Assembly: GCA_944326735.1 (NCBI GenBank)
Contig: CALVFC010000097.1
Span: 1 to 5,759 of the forward strand
DNA length: 5,759 nucleotides
Direction of reading: 5' to 3'
From: an uncultured Limosilactobacillus sp.
Lineage (GTDB): Bacteria; Bacillota; Bacilli; Lactobacillales; Lactobacillaceae
Shown piece after piece: positions 1 through 5,759 of the stretch; position 1 is the stretch's first letter, and the number at the start of each line of letters is the position of its first letter. The notes under the pieces were generated by a model. That model had not been told where the DNA came from and ran no database searches. It was given only the letters and a program-made list of their open reading frames with translations. Made by a program: the position numbers and the translations under genes.

Positions 1-1068
1 GCAGCGATCAACATGCAAAATGGTGGTTCCCCATTGGCATATTTAATTAAACAAACAATTTATGTTCTGATGGGGATATGCTTTCTTACCTTTGGAGCTA
101 ACTTTTCACTGAAGCATTACCGTACCCGTGGATTTTTAAAGTGGTCAACCATTGTTGTGGTCGGCATGTTATTTGTTGTCCTGGTCTTTTCCCGAGCTGT
201 TAACGGTGCGAAGGGATGGTTGAACTTAGGAATTATTAACATTCAACCAGTGGAAGTTTGCAAACTCTACCTCATTTTATACCTGTCAGATCGGATGGCC
301 CGGATTAAAGCGCGTCATGCTCACTTCCTGGATTTCCACCAGTCGAGTGGACCATGGTTGATTATTATTATATGTTTTGGCTTAATTGCCCTGCAGCCTG
401 ACATTGGTGGGCTGGCCATCAATGCCATGATCTTCGGGGTTTTATTACTTGCCTGTGACTTCAAATGGAGTGCAGGGATTAGTATTTTACTGATAATTCC
501 GTTGATCGGTTACTTTGGCATTGAGAAAATGGTTGAAAGCGGGGTAATTCATGGTTACAAGATGGCCCGTTTCGTCGCTTTCATGAACCCATTCGGTAAC
601 GCTACCGGTTCAGGTAGTCAACTGGTAAATTCGTATTATGCAATTAGTAATGGGGGCGTTTTTGGGGCCGGCCTGGGAAACTCAGTTCAAAAAATGGGGT
701 ATCTCCCAGAACCAAACACGGACTTTATTATGTCTATTACTAGCGAAGAATTGGGCCTGGTAGGGGTCACCGCAATTCTGCTTTTATTGATGTTGATGAT
801 TTGTCGGATCATCCAAATTGGTGTCCGTGCTACGACGGTGTATCAAATGCTCTTATGTTACGGGGCAGCAACCTTTATCCTAATTGAAACCTTCTTCAAT
901 ATCGGTGGGGTGCTCGGCCTGTTGCCAATTACTGGTGTGACGTTCCCATTTATTTCCTACGGTGGTTCTAGTATGATCATCCTATCGACGATGGTTGGAA
1001 TTATTATGAGAATCAGTATTGAGCAGAAGAAAGAACGGCTTACGTTACAAAGAACTCAGCTAGGATAA
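1..1068 (+). CDS. ftsW: Cell division SEDS peptidoglycan glycosyltransferase FtsW (5' end outside window)
   Basis: This is a polytopic membrane protein of the SEDS (FtsW/RodA/SpoVE) family, which polymerises lipid II into glycan strands at the division septum together with a class B penicillin-binding protein. The frame is open from base 1, so the true start and probably the first transmembrane helix lie upstream. 355 codons are visible, against a usual length near 400. Visible family landmarks are the AKGWLNLG...QPVE segment (about 208-255), QPDIGG (394-411), the PEPNTDF loop whose aspartate (codon 721-723) matches the catalytic Asp of RodA/FtsW, and the PITGVTFPFISYGGSS signature near the C-terminus (925-972). 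Several long hydrophobic segments lie between them. FtsW is preferred over RodA because of the neighbours (ylbG, rsmD, coaD), an arrangement typical of ftsW in Firmicutes; this choice is inference. The TAA stop lies 17 bases before the next start, suggesting cotranscription. Confidence 0.93.
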   Translation, partial: AAINMQNGGSPLAYLIKQTIYVLMGICFLTFGANFSLKHYRTRGFLKWSTIVVVGMLFVVLVFSRAVNGAKGWLNLGIINIQPVEVCKLYLILYLSDRMARIKARHAHFLDFHQSSGPWLIIIICFGLIALQPDIGGLAINAMIFGVLLLACDFKWSAGISILLIIPLIGYFGIEKMVESGVIHGYKMARFVAFMNPFGNATGSGSQLVNSYYAISNGGVFGAGLGNSVQKMGYLPEPNTDFIMSITSEELGLVGVTAILLLLMLMICRIIQIGVRATTVYQMLLCYGAATFILIETFFNIGGVLGLLPITGVTFPFISYGGSSMIILSTMVGIIMRISIEQKKERLTLQRTQLG

Positions 1069-1070
1069 TG

Positions 1071-1079
1071 AAGGGAGGA
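1071..1079 (+). promoter_or_regulatory. Ribosome binding site of ylbG (decides the start)
   Basis: The sequence AAGGGAGGA lies seven bases before the ATG at 1086. An in-frame ATG at 1068 overlaps the ftsW stop, but it sits directly before this Shine-Dalgarno sequence and so cannot use it. The site therefore supports the start at 1086. Confidence 0.75.
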
Positions 1080-1085
1080 GTACGA

Positions 1086-1364
1086 ATGTTTACACTAACG
1101 AAGCGTCGGGCCTTGATTGTTTATATTAGTGGTAAGCGAGTAGTGCGAACTCTCCAACACTATGGGGCTGTCCGCTACGTTTCTAAACGGATGCATTACG
1201 TTGTCTTGTACGTCAATCAGGATGATCTAACAGATGTGAAGGAACGCTTGCAGAAGTTACGAGCGGTGCGCCATGTCCTTGAATCGGCACGACCAGATCT
1301 CGATCCAACATTGACGGATTTGGAACAAACGGGGCTGTATAAAATGCATGATGAGGATGATTAG
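1086..1364 (+). CDS. ylbG: YlbG family protein (DUF2129), small conserved protein of unknown function
   Basis: This gives a 92-residue cytoplasmic protein, close to the roughly 90 residues of Bacillus YlbG. It has the family pattern of a short beta-rich N-terminus (about residues 8-20, ending in a basic stretch), a core YVSKRMHYVVLYV (31-43), a helix KERLQKL and an acidic C-terminal tail rich in Asp and Glu. I see no catalytic motif, signal peptide or membrane segment. The ATG at 1086 is chosen over the in-frame ATG at 1068 because a strong ribosome binding site lies between them and the resulting MFTLTKRR N-terminus matches family length. It is followed two bases later by rsmD, the same order as ylbG-ylbH in Bacillus. 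The function is not established; conservation next to rsmD and coaD suggests a housekeeping role, which is only inference. Confidence 0.88.
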   Translation: MFTLTKRRALIVYISGKRVVRTLQHYGAVRYVSKRMHYVVLYVNQDDLTDVKERLQKLRAVRHVLESARPDLDPTLTDLEQTGLYKMHDEDD

Positions 1365-1366
1365 TC

Positions 1367-1927
1367 ATGAGAATTATTTCAGGAGAATATGGTGGGCGCC
1401 GATTAGTCGCTGTTCCAGGAATGAAGACCAGACCGACAACTGATAAGGTTAAAGAAGCGCTTTTTAATATTATTGGCCCCTATTTCGATGGTGGGACCAG
1501 TCTGGACCTCTTTGCTGGTAGTGGGGGCTTAAGTATTGAAGGCGTTTCGCGGGGCATCGAGCATGCTTTCCTAATCGATCGTCAGTACCAGGCAATTAAG
1601 ACAATCAATAAAAACATCGCGGTTACCAAACATCCAGAAAAATTTACTGTAATGAAAATGGATGCTGTTAAGGCTCTCCACCGTCTCGCACGTGACCACC
1701 AGCAATTTGATATGGTATATTTAGACCCGCCATATGCTAAACAGCAAATTGTGAAGAATATGACAACGATGGTTGAGCTGGACTTGCTAAATGACAATGC
1801 CTGCATTGTCGCTGAAACCGACCAAAATGCTGACTTACCAGTTGATATTCCTCACTTTCAGCAGGTTCGTTGCCAGAGCTATGGCATTACTGTATTAACC
1901 ATTTATCAATTCGGAAAGAAGGATTAG
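1367..1927 (+). CDS. rsmD: 16S rRNA (guanine(966)-N(2))-methyltransferase RsmD
   Basis: This 186-residue class I SAM-dependent methyltransferase is predicted to methylate N2 of G966 (E. coli numbering) in 16S rRNA of the small subunit. The N-terminus MRIISGEYGGRRL followed by TRPTTDKVKEALFN (21-34) is characteristic of RsmD. The SAM-binding motif I DLFAGSGGLSIE is at 47-58, with an acidic residue at the end of the next strand (D71). The catalytic (N/D)PPY motif appears as LDPPY (119-123), the exocyclic-amine methyltransferase type. The length matches the family (about 180-190). The start is two bases after the ylbG stop; a modest GAGG (1353-1356) inside ylbG could serve as ribosome binding site, so translation may be coupled to ylbG. 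coaD begins five bases after the stop. All key motifs are intact. Confidence 0.94.
   Translation: MRIISGEYGGRRLVAVPGMKTRPTTDKVKEALFNIIGPYFDGGTSLDLFAGSGGLSIEGVSRGIEHAFLIDRQYQAIKTINKNIAVTKHPEKFTVMKMDAVKALHRLARDHQQFDMVYLDPPYAKQQIVKNMTTMVELDLLNDNACIVAETDQNADLPVDIPHFQQVRCQSYGITVLTIYQFGKKD
1916..1923 (+). promoter_or_regulatory. Ribosome binding site of coaD
   Basis: AAGAAGGA lies at the 3' end of rsmD, nine bases before the coaD ATG at 1933. It supports that start over the in-frame ATG at 1870 and the GTG at 1927. Confidence 0.65.
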
Positions 1928-1932
1928 TGAAC

Positions 1933-2454
1933 ATGAAAATTGCTGTTTTCCCTGGGTCGTTTGATCCTTTAACTCTTGGGCACCTGGATTTAATCAAGCG
2001 GGGGAGTGCCTTATTTGATCAACTAGCAGTTGCTGTAATGACTAACACAAATAAGGAACCATTGTTTACCGTTGATGAACGGGTTGAACAAATTAAGGAA
2101 GCCGTTTCTGGTCTTGATAATGTTTCAGTTATCACGACGAGTGGGTTAACCGTTGATTTGATGAACCGCATTGGTGCTGATTACTTAATGCGCGGGCTGC
2201 GGAATACGACCGACTTTCAGTACGAACGTGACATTGCAGCGATGAATAATTTCCTTGATGACCAATGCGAGACAATTTTCTTCTTAGCGCGTCCTGAATA
2301 TCAACACCTTTCCAGTAGTATGCTGAAGGAAGTTACTTCTGCCGGCGGTGATATTTCGGCTTATCTTCCTAAGAACATTAACGAAGCATTGAAGCAACGC
2401 TTGAAAGAGAAAAAGTTACTTAAAGTAAAGGAACATAATGAAAAGACAAGATAA
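1933..2454 (+). CDS. coaD: Phosphopantetheine adenylyltransferase CoaD (PPAT)
   Basis: This 173-residue cytoplasmic nucleotidyltransferase transfers AMP from ATP to 4'-phosphopantetheine, giving dephospho-CoA, the penultimate step of coenzyme A synthesis. The N-terminal FPGSFDPLTLGH (6-17) carries the TxGH nucleotide-binding motif (T14-H17). Further family signatures are K41 in the NTNKEPLF loop, the RGLR motif (87-90) with the following YERDIA segment, and the LSSS motif (126-129), equivalent to the ISST/ISSS phosphate-binding loop. The length is slightly above the usual 160 residues because of a Lys/Glu-rich C-terminal tail (about 155-173). The ATG at 1933 is chosen because it has a good ribosome binding site and places the conserved MKIAVFPGSFDP at the N-terminus; starting at 1870 would add 21 unrelated residues read out of rsmD. 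The last 17 bases overlap the next gene, consistent with translational coupling. Confidence 0.96.
   Translation: MKIAVFPGSFDPLTLGHLDLIKRGSALFDQLAVAVMTNTNKEPLFTVDERVEQIKEAVSGLDNVSVITTSGLTVDLMNRIGADYLMRGLRNTTDFQYERDIAAMNNFLDDQCETIFFLARPEYQHLSSSMLKEVTSAGGDISAYLPKNINEALKQRLKEKKLLKVKEHNEKTR
2427..2432 (+). promoter_or_regulatory. Ribosome binding site of the PDZ-Lon protease gene, inside coaD
   Basis: AAAGGA lies five bases before the ATG at 2438, within the coaD coding sequence. It explains how the overlapping gene can be initiated. Confidence 0.6.
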
Positions 2455-3484
2455 AATAATCTTACGACGAATTGCGCTGACGTTATTCGCCGTATTGTTT
2501 CTCGGGTGGTTTTTATTCTGGCCATTACCTTCATACATTGAAGGACCGGGCAGTGCAGATAACCTCCAATCCTATGTCCATATTAAAGGGCATCCAGATC
2601 GGCGTAAGGGGAGTTTTATGATTACTTCAGTTATGCTTTCTCAAGCCCGACCGGCAACCTACTTGTGGGCAAAGGTAACGCCATACCATTCGATTGAGAG
2701 TGCTGATGATGTCACCGGTGGACAGAGTGGTGCTACTTTTAATAAAGTGCAGGACTTTTATATGCAGAGTGCGATCAATGAAGCGATTGCCGTTGCTTAT
2801 CGAGCCGCCCATCAAACAGTTCATGAAAAGTATTTGGGGATATATGTTCTCCAGGTTCAAAAGCATTCGAAGTTTAAGAAGTATGTCAAAGTTGGCGATA
2901 CGATAACGAAAGTAAATGGTCACCACTTTGATACTGCCCATGGCTTTCAAAAATACATTGCTAAGCGCAAAGTGGGGACACCACTGCAAGTCACTTATCT
3001 CCACAACGGCCACCAGCACACCGTTACTAAACCGCTAGTTAGGATTGCCGGTTCACGGGCAGGAATTGGTATTTTACTGACCGACAATGTCAAAGTAAGT
3101 ACAGATATCCCTGTGAAGGTCACGCCTGGACAATTGGGCGGACCTTCTGGCGGACTTATGTTTAGTCTCCAGATTTACGAACAACTAACTAACCAAAACT
3201 TACGCCACGGTCAAAAGATTGCCGGAACAGGGACAATTAATCCGGATGGTACAGTTGGTGAGATTGGTGGCATTGATAAAAAGGTCGTTGCCGCCCACCG
3301 TGCTGGTGCTAAAATCTTCTTTGCGCCGTACGTCAAACCTAATAAATTATTATTAAAGTATGAAGAGGGTCACCAGACAAATTACCAAATGGCCAAGAAG
3401 ACTGCTAAAAAGGTTGATCCAAATATGAAGGTGGTGCCCGTTACCTCCTTCAACGACGCTCTTCATTACCTTCAAACACATTAA
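2438..3484 (+). CDS. sepM: Membrane-anchored PDZ-Lon serine protease (SepM/YlbL family)
   Basis: This 348-residue protein has one N-terminal membrane anchor (about residues 9-29, after the basic MKRQDK) and an extracytoplasmic remainder. The region after the anchor has the YlbL-type block KGSFMITSV...ARPATYLWAKV (57-80). A PDZ domain spans about 115-200 (YLGIYVLQV, KVGDTITKVNG). The C-terminal Lon-type S16 protease domain carries GGPSGGLMFSL with the catalytic serine S237, and GGIDKKVVAAHRAGAK with K282 as the likely catalytic lysine. Both dyad residues are present, so it is probably active. In Streptococcus mutans SepM trims the competence-stimulating peptide; in Bacillus the orthologue is YlbL. 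Whether this copy processes a competence signal is not shown by the sequence. It overlaps coaD by 17 bases and ends just before a strong terminator, making it the last gene of the housekeeping block although comEA follows. Confidence 0.9.
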   Translation: MKRQDKIILRRIALTLFAVLFLGWFLFWPLPSYIEGPGSADNLQSYVHIKGHPDRRKGSFMITSVMLSQARPATYLWAKVTPYHSIESADDVTGGQSGATFNKVQDFYMQSAINEAIAVAYRAAHQTVHEKYLGIYVLQVQKHSKFKKYVKVGDTITKVNGHHFDTAHGFQKYIAKRKVGTPLQVTYLHNGHQHTVTKPLVRIAGSRAGIGILLTDNVKVSTDIPVKVTPGQLGGPSGGLMFSLQIYEQLTNQNLRHGQKIAGTGTINPDGTVGEIGGIDKKVVAAHRAGAKIFFAPYVKPNKLLLKYEEGHQTNYQMAKKTAKKVDPNMKVVPVTSFNDALHYLQTH

Positions 3485-3489
3485 GAATT

Positions 3490-3520
3490 AAAGTCCGAAA
3501 AAACTTTTTCGGACTTTTTT
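3490..3520 (+). terminator. Rho-independent terminator after the protease gene
   Basis: A 12-base-pair stem (3490-3501 paired with 3506-3517) with a four-base loop is followed by a short continuation of the T tract to 3520. The core of the stem is GTCCG/CGGAC, flanked by A/T pairs. It starts five bases after the protease stop codon and separates the ftsW-sepM block from the competence genes. The stem's A-rich left arm and T-rich right arm make it strong on the + strand and weaker in the other direction. Confidence 0.9.
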
Positions 3521-3558
3521 CGTGCAATCAATGTGATTTATTCGTTTATTAAAGTATG

Positions 3559-3567
3559 AAGGGAGGA
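3559..3567 (+). promoter_or_regulatory. Ribosome binding site of comEA (decides the start)
   Basis: AAGGGAGGA is four bases upstream of ATG 3571. As with ylbG, an in-frame ATG (3556) immediately precedes the Shine-Dalgarno sequence and is not a credible start. The 12 bases ATGAAGGGAGGA are identical at 1068-1079 and 3556-3567. Confidence 0.75.
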
Positions 3568-3570
3568 ATT

Positions 3571-4200
3571 ATGGAAAAATTATCAGAATTTTGGTTAACT
3601 TATCGGCGGTGGGTATTAGTCGCGGCCGGGGGACTATTAGTTATTATCTTGTTCTTCTTCACGAGAATGAGTCATAATGACCCGGTACAAACCAAAATGA
3701 CCGATGTTAATAGCTCGGCGGTCAGTAATTCACCCAATAGCCATTCAGCTAAACGGTTTATTTATGTTGATGTTAAGGGGGCTGTTGCGCATCCTGGAGT
3801 GATCCGTCTATCCCGTGATGCCCGAATTGAGGAAGCCTTGAAAATCGTTAAACCTACGGCGGAGGCTGACTTGAAACAAGTGAACTTGGCCAAGCAACTT
3901 ACGGACCAACAGGTATTGTATGTTCCAAAGTTTGGTGAACAAGTCAATGTACCTGGTGCCGAGTCATCAAGCGGTGTCGATAATGCTGGACCAAATAGTA
4001 GTGACGGACCGAAAATTAATATCAATACCGCTGGTAAAAATCAGCTATGTGAAATAACGGGAATTGGCGATAAGAAAGCCGACTTAATTATTCAGTACCG
4101 TCAAGAGCATGGACAATTTAAGAGTGTAGATGATTTAAAAAATATTTCTGGATTTGGTGACAAGACCGTTGCGAAGATTAAACCGCAACTATCAGTTTAA
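3571..4200 (+). CDS. comEA: Competence protein ComEA, membrane-anchored DNA receptor
   Basis: This 209-residue protein binds incoming double-stranded DNA at the outer face of the membrane and delivers it to the ComEC channel. It has a short basic cytoplasmic N-terminus, a transmembrane anchor (about 14-31), a Ser/Asn-rich linker (about 43-60), an SLBB domain (about 62-122, with YVDVKGAVAHPGV), a second flexible Ser/Gly-rich linker (about 124-146), and a C-terminal ComEA-type helix-hairpin-helix pair (about 148-209). The two hairpins are TGIGDKKA (163-170) and SGFGDKTV (193-200), both keeping the GxG DNA-backbone-binding turn. The KININTA lead-in (148-154) is the family signature. The length is normal. 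A single cysteine (C160) lies in the first hairpin helix, at a position often occupied by other residues. Start 3571 is chosen from the ribosome binding site. It follows a terminator, so it needs its own promoter or readthrough. Confidence 0.93.
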   Translation: MEKLSEFWLTYRRWVLVAAGGLLVIILFFFTRMSHNDPVQTKMTDVNSSAVSNSPNSHSAKRFIYVDVKGAVAHPGVIRLSRDARIEEALKIVKPTAEADLKQVNLAKQLTDQQVLYVPKFGEQVNVPGAESSSGVDNAGPNSSDGPKININTAGKNQLCEITGIGDKKADLIIQYRQEHGQFKSVDDLKNISGFGDKTVAKIKPQLSV

Positions 4201-4227
4201 TGTTGGCTTAAGCCGCGATTTGCGATA

Positions 4228-4244
4228 CCATTACAAAGTAACGG
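4228..4244 (+). repeat. Small inverted repeat between comEA and comEB
   Basis: CCATTAC and GTAACGG pair around an AAA loop, with one A-C mismatch, giving a short hairpin about 30 bases before the comEB start. There is no T tract after it, so it is not a terminator. It could affect mRNA stability or translation, or be chance. Confidence 0.3.
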
Positions 4245-4261
4245 AAATAATTGTTCGGAAT

Positions 4262-4267
4262 GGAGAG
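4262..4267 (+). promoter_or_regulatory. Ribosome binding site of comEB
   Basis: GGAGAG lies seven bases before the ATG at 4275. It favours that start over the in-frame ATG at 4260 and TTG at 4251, both of which have poorer upstream sequences. Confidence 0.55.
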
Positions 4268-4274
4268 TGACGCT

Positions 4275-4760
4275 ATGAAAAAGCGGATTGATTGGGACCA
4301 GTACTTTATGATGCAAGCTGCACTGTTGGCCTCACGTAGTACTTGCAATCGGTTATCCGTGGGTGCCGTGCTTGTCCGCGATAAACGAGTAATTGCTGGC
4401 GGATATAACGGGTCCGTATCTGGAGACACTCACTGTATTGACGAAGGATGCTACCTGCGCGATGGGCACTGTGTACGGACTATTCATGCAGAGATGAATG
4501 CCATCTTACAGTGCGCTAAGTTTGGTGTTTCTGCCGATGGGGCGAGTCTCTATGTTACTGATTTTCCGTGCTTGCAGTGCACTAAGAGTTTGCTACAGGC
4601 TGGTATTAAAGAAATTAACTATTTACGTAACTATCACAATGATGAGTATGCAAAACGTTTGATTAAGCTTAAACATGTCCAATTACACCAAATTCATTTA
4701 GACCAGAATATCCTTGAAGAGGTTAATCTGGATCAATACATTAATCCAGAAAACAAGTAA
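4275..4760 (+). CDS. comEB: ComE operon protein 2, dCMP deaminase
   Basis: This 161-residue zinc-dependent enzyme of the cytidine/deoxycytidylate deaminase fold is predicted to convert dCMP to dUMP, feeding thymidylate synthesis. The catalytic zinc site is visible as HAEMNA (H71, with E73 as the proton shuttle) and PCLQC (C99 and C102). Additional cysteines and histidines in STC, HCIDEGC and GHC (residues 23-66) match the extended N-terminal region typical of the dCMP deaminase subgroup and of Bacillus ComEB, which shares WDQYFM, RSTCNRLSVGA and RDKRVIAGGYNGS. The start at 4275 gives the usual family N-terminus. It lies 74 bases after comEA, and its stop touches the beginning of the comEC frame. 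In Bacillus the gene is carried in the comE operon although it is not needed for DNA uptake as such; its role here is most safely described as pyrimidine metabolism. Confidence 0.93.
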   Translation: MKKRIDWDQYFMMQAALLASRSTCNRLSVGAVLVRDKRVIAGGYNGSVSGDTHCIDEGCYLRDGHCVRTIHAEMNAILQCAKFGVSADGASLYVTDFPCLQCTKSLLQAGIKEINYLRNYHNDEYAKRLIKLKHVQLHQIHLDQNILEEVNLDQYINPENK

Positions 4761-5759
4761 TTAGATATTACCTGGTTTTCCCTGCACTCTTTGTCACATC
4801 GCTTGCTACAGCGATTACAAGTGGTCACCTGTGGTTAACGATCGGGTCACTGTTACTGTTTATTCGCATTTTGCTATTGGGTAAGCGTAACCTGATCATG
4901 GTGAGTCTTTTCTTGGGAATGGTAGTAACTGGTTATTCGTTGATGTTAAAGGGTCACTTACATCATCAGCAGGTGACGCAGGCAACTGAAGTGCATCAGC
5001 GGGTCGTGACTATCTCTGGTGACCAATTTCACATTAACGGCAACCGCCTTACTTTTGTGGGTCGTGATAAGCTAATTCACCAAACCGTTAGTGGAATGGC
5101 TTATCTGACTAATCCTCGTCAGGTTCGCCAACTGCAACATTCGCCAATGAATGTGCAAATAAGGGTTGATGGTCAACTACAACCGTTGATGCCGCCAACG
5201 AATACTAACCAACGTGACTTCCGACCACGTTATTATTCGCGAGGAATCAGTAACCAGCTCTTGGTTAAACGGGTTGATAATATTCGGTTGATTCAGCCAT
5301 CCCGGCTAGATATTCATTATTATCGAATGTTGGCTGGCCAGTATTTTGAAAGTCTACCGAGCCCGTTAAACAATTATTGTACGCAGTTAATTTTGGGGGA
5401 AACGGTGCAGCAAAGTGACCGTGATTTTCAGCAGAGTGTTCGTCGCCTGGGGATTATTCACTTATTTTGTATTTCGGGATTGCATGTGTCTGCCCTCGTG
5501 GCGGGAATTAGTTTAATTCTGACTTATTGCCGAATTCCCCGGGAGACTACCGAATGGCTAATTATTGCATTACTGCCGGTCTACGCGATTATTGGTGGCC
5601 AGTCAGTGGGCCTCATTCGGGCCGTCTTAATGACCGAGGCGCATCTCATGGGTCGTAAGTGTTACCCATTGTCAGCACTAGATACTTGGGCGCTCAGCCT
5701 TATCGGGGGAATATTTATCAATCCATGGCTGTTTAATGGCTTAGGTGGGCAGCTCTCTT
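4760..5759 (+). CDS. comEC: Competence DNA-uptake channel protein ComEC, N-terminal part (3' end outside window; start codon non-canonical or lost)
   Basis: ComEC forms the membrane channel that takes single-stranded DNA into the cell. The frame is open from 4745 to the window end, with 333 codons counted from the ATT at 4760. In order it shows three hydrophobic segments (about residues 3-20, 24-40 and 44-62), an OB-fold-like soluble region (about 66-180, family DUF4131) containing a NQRDFRPRYYSRGI block resembling the family FDYRRYL motif, then the competence domain with LGETVQQSDRDF, the highly characteristic HLFCISGLHVSAL (234-246) and QSVGLIRAVLM (281-291). The C-terminal membrane helices and the usual metallo-beta-lactamase-like domain lie beyond the window. 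No ATG, GTG or TTG occurs in frame before 4871. The ATT overlapping the comEB TAA is the best-placed start; CTG 4772 is an alternative, and ATG 4898 would remove the first two membrane segments. The gene may be a start-codon mutant. Confidence 0.85.
   Translation, partial: MRYYLVFPALFVTSLATAITSGHLWLTIGSLLLFIRILLLGKRNLIMVSLFLGMVVTGYSLMLKGHLHHQQVTQATEVHQRVVTISGDQFHINGNRLTFVGRDKLIHQTVSGMAYLTNPRQVRQLQHSPMNVQIRVDGQLQPLMPPTNTNQRDFRPRYYSRGISNQLLVKRVDNIRLIQPSRLDIHYYRMLAGQYFESLPSPLNNYCTQLILGETVQQSDRDFQQSVRRLGIIHLFCISGLHVSALVAGISLILTYCRIPRETTEWLIIALLPVYAIIGGQSVGLIRAVLMTEAHLMGRKCYPLSALDTWALSLIGGIFINPWLFNGLGGQLS

Noticed and set aside
1068..1088. Upstream in-frame ATG at 1068 as start of ylbG
   Set aside because: It overlaps the ftsW stop and lies before the Shine-Dalgarno sequence AAGGGAGGA; the ATG at 1086 is correctly spaced and gives the family length.
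1870..1935. Longer coaD starting at 1870 inside rsmD
   Set aside because: It adds 21 residues with no family similarity; ATG 1933 has a ribosome binding site and begins the conserved MKIAVFPGSFDP.
2694..2906. Plus-strand 70-codon frame inside the protease gene
   Set aside because: It is out of frame within a conserved coding sequence and has no recognisable product.
2627..3019. Minus-strand open frame of 130 codons inside the protease gene, and similar minus-strand frames at 1582-1806, 3762-4025 and 4208-4429
   Set aside because: They lie opposite or overlap well-supported genes, show no family motifs and have no convincing ribosome binding sites; they are by-products of the coding strand.
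3539..3546. Competence-box-like AACGAATA on the minus strand
   Set aside because: It matches TACGAATA at seven of eight bases but points away from comEA, and no minus-strand gene lies in that direction; likely chance in an AT-rich gap.
3556..3573. Upstream in-frame ATG at 3556 as start of comEA
   Set aside because: The same situation: it directly precedes the ribosome binding site that serves ATG 3571.
4251..4277. comEB starts at TTG 4251 or ATG 4260
   Set aside because: ATG 4275 has the better ribosome binding site and matches the usual N-terminus just ahead of WDQYF.
4746..4765. Programmed -1 frameshift joining comEB to comEC
   Set aside because: comEC is in the -1 frame relative to comEB, but the bases before the stop (GAA AAC AAG TAA) do not form a proper slippery heptamer, I see no obvious stimulatory stem just downstream, and a ComEB-ComEC fusion is not a known arrangement.

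Overview
The window is a compact, single-direction (+ strand) chromosomal segment from a lactic acid bacterium. Moderate G+C, dense gene packing and the gene order fit Lactobacillaceae. The protein sequences look most like a Limosilactobacillus-type heterofermenter, but I cannot fix the species by reading alone. There is no sign of mobile DNA, CRISPR, tRNA or rRNA, and base composition looks uniform throughout.

Region 1 (bases 1-3484) is a housekeeping cluster with almost no gaps: the 3' part of the septal SEDS glycosyltransferase gene ftsW, then a small YlbG-family gene, rsmD (16S rRNA m2G966 methyltransferase), coaD (phosphopantetheine adenylyltransferase) and a membrane-anchored PDZ-Lon serine protease of the YlbL/SepM type. 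Gaps are 17 bases or fewer, and coaD and the protease gene overlap by 17 bases, so the block probably acts as one operon. It closes at a strong intrinsic terminator (3490-3520).

Region 2 (3521-5759) is the late competence DNA-uptake cluster: comEA (membrane-anchored DNA receptor), comEB (dCMP deaminase) and the 5' part of comEC (transmembrane DNA channel), which runs off the window. ComEA would capture DNA outside the membrane and hand it to ComEC; ComEB is metabolically a pyrimidine-nucleotide enzyme carried in the same operon.

The most notable point is the start of comEC. Its reading frame is open and clearly coding from just before the comEB stop, but it has no ATG, GTG or TTG start before base 4871. 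An ATT sits exactly where a stop/start overlap with comEB would be expected (TAATT in place of TAATG). Either comEC uses a rare start codon, or its start codon has been lost by mutation, which would point to decaying natural competence. Otherwise this is an ordinary conserved region, and I see no new multi-gene system in it.
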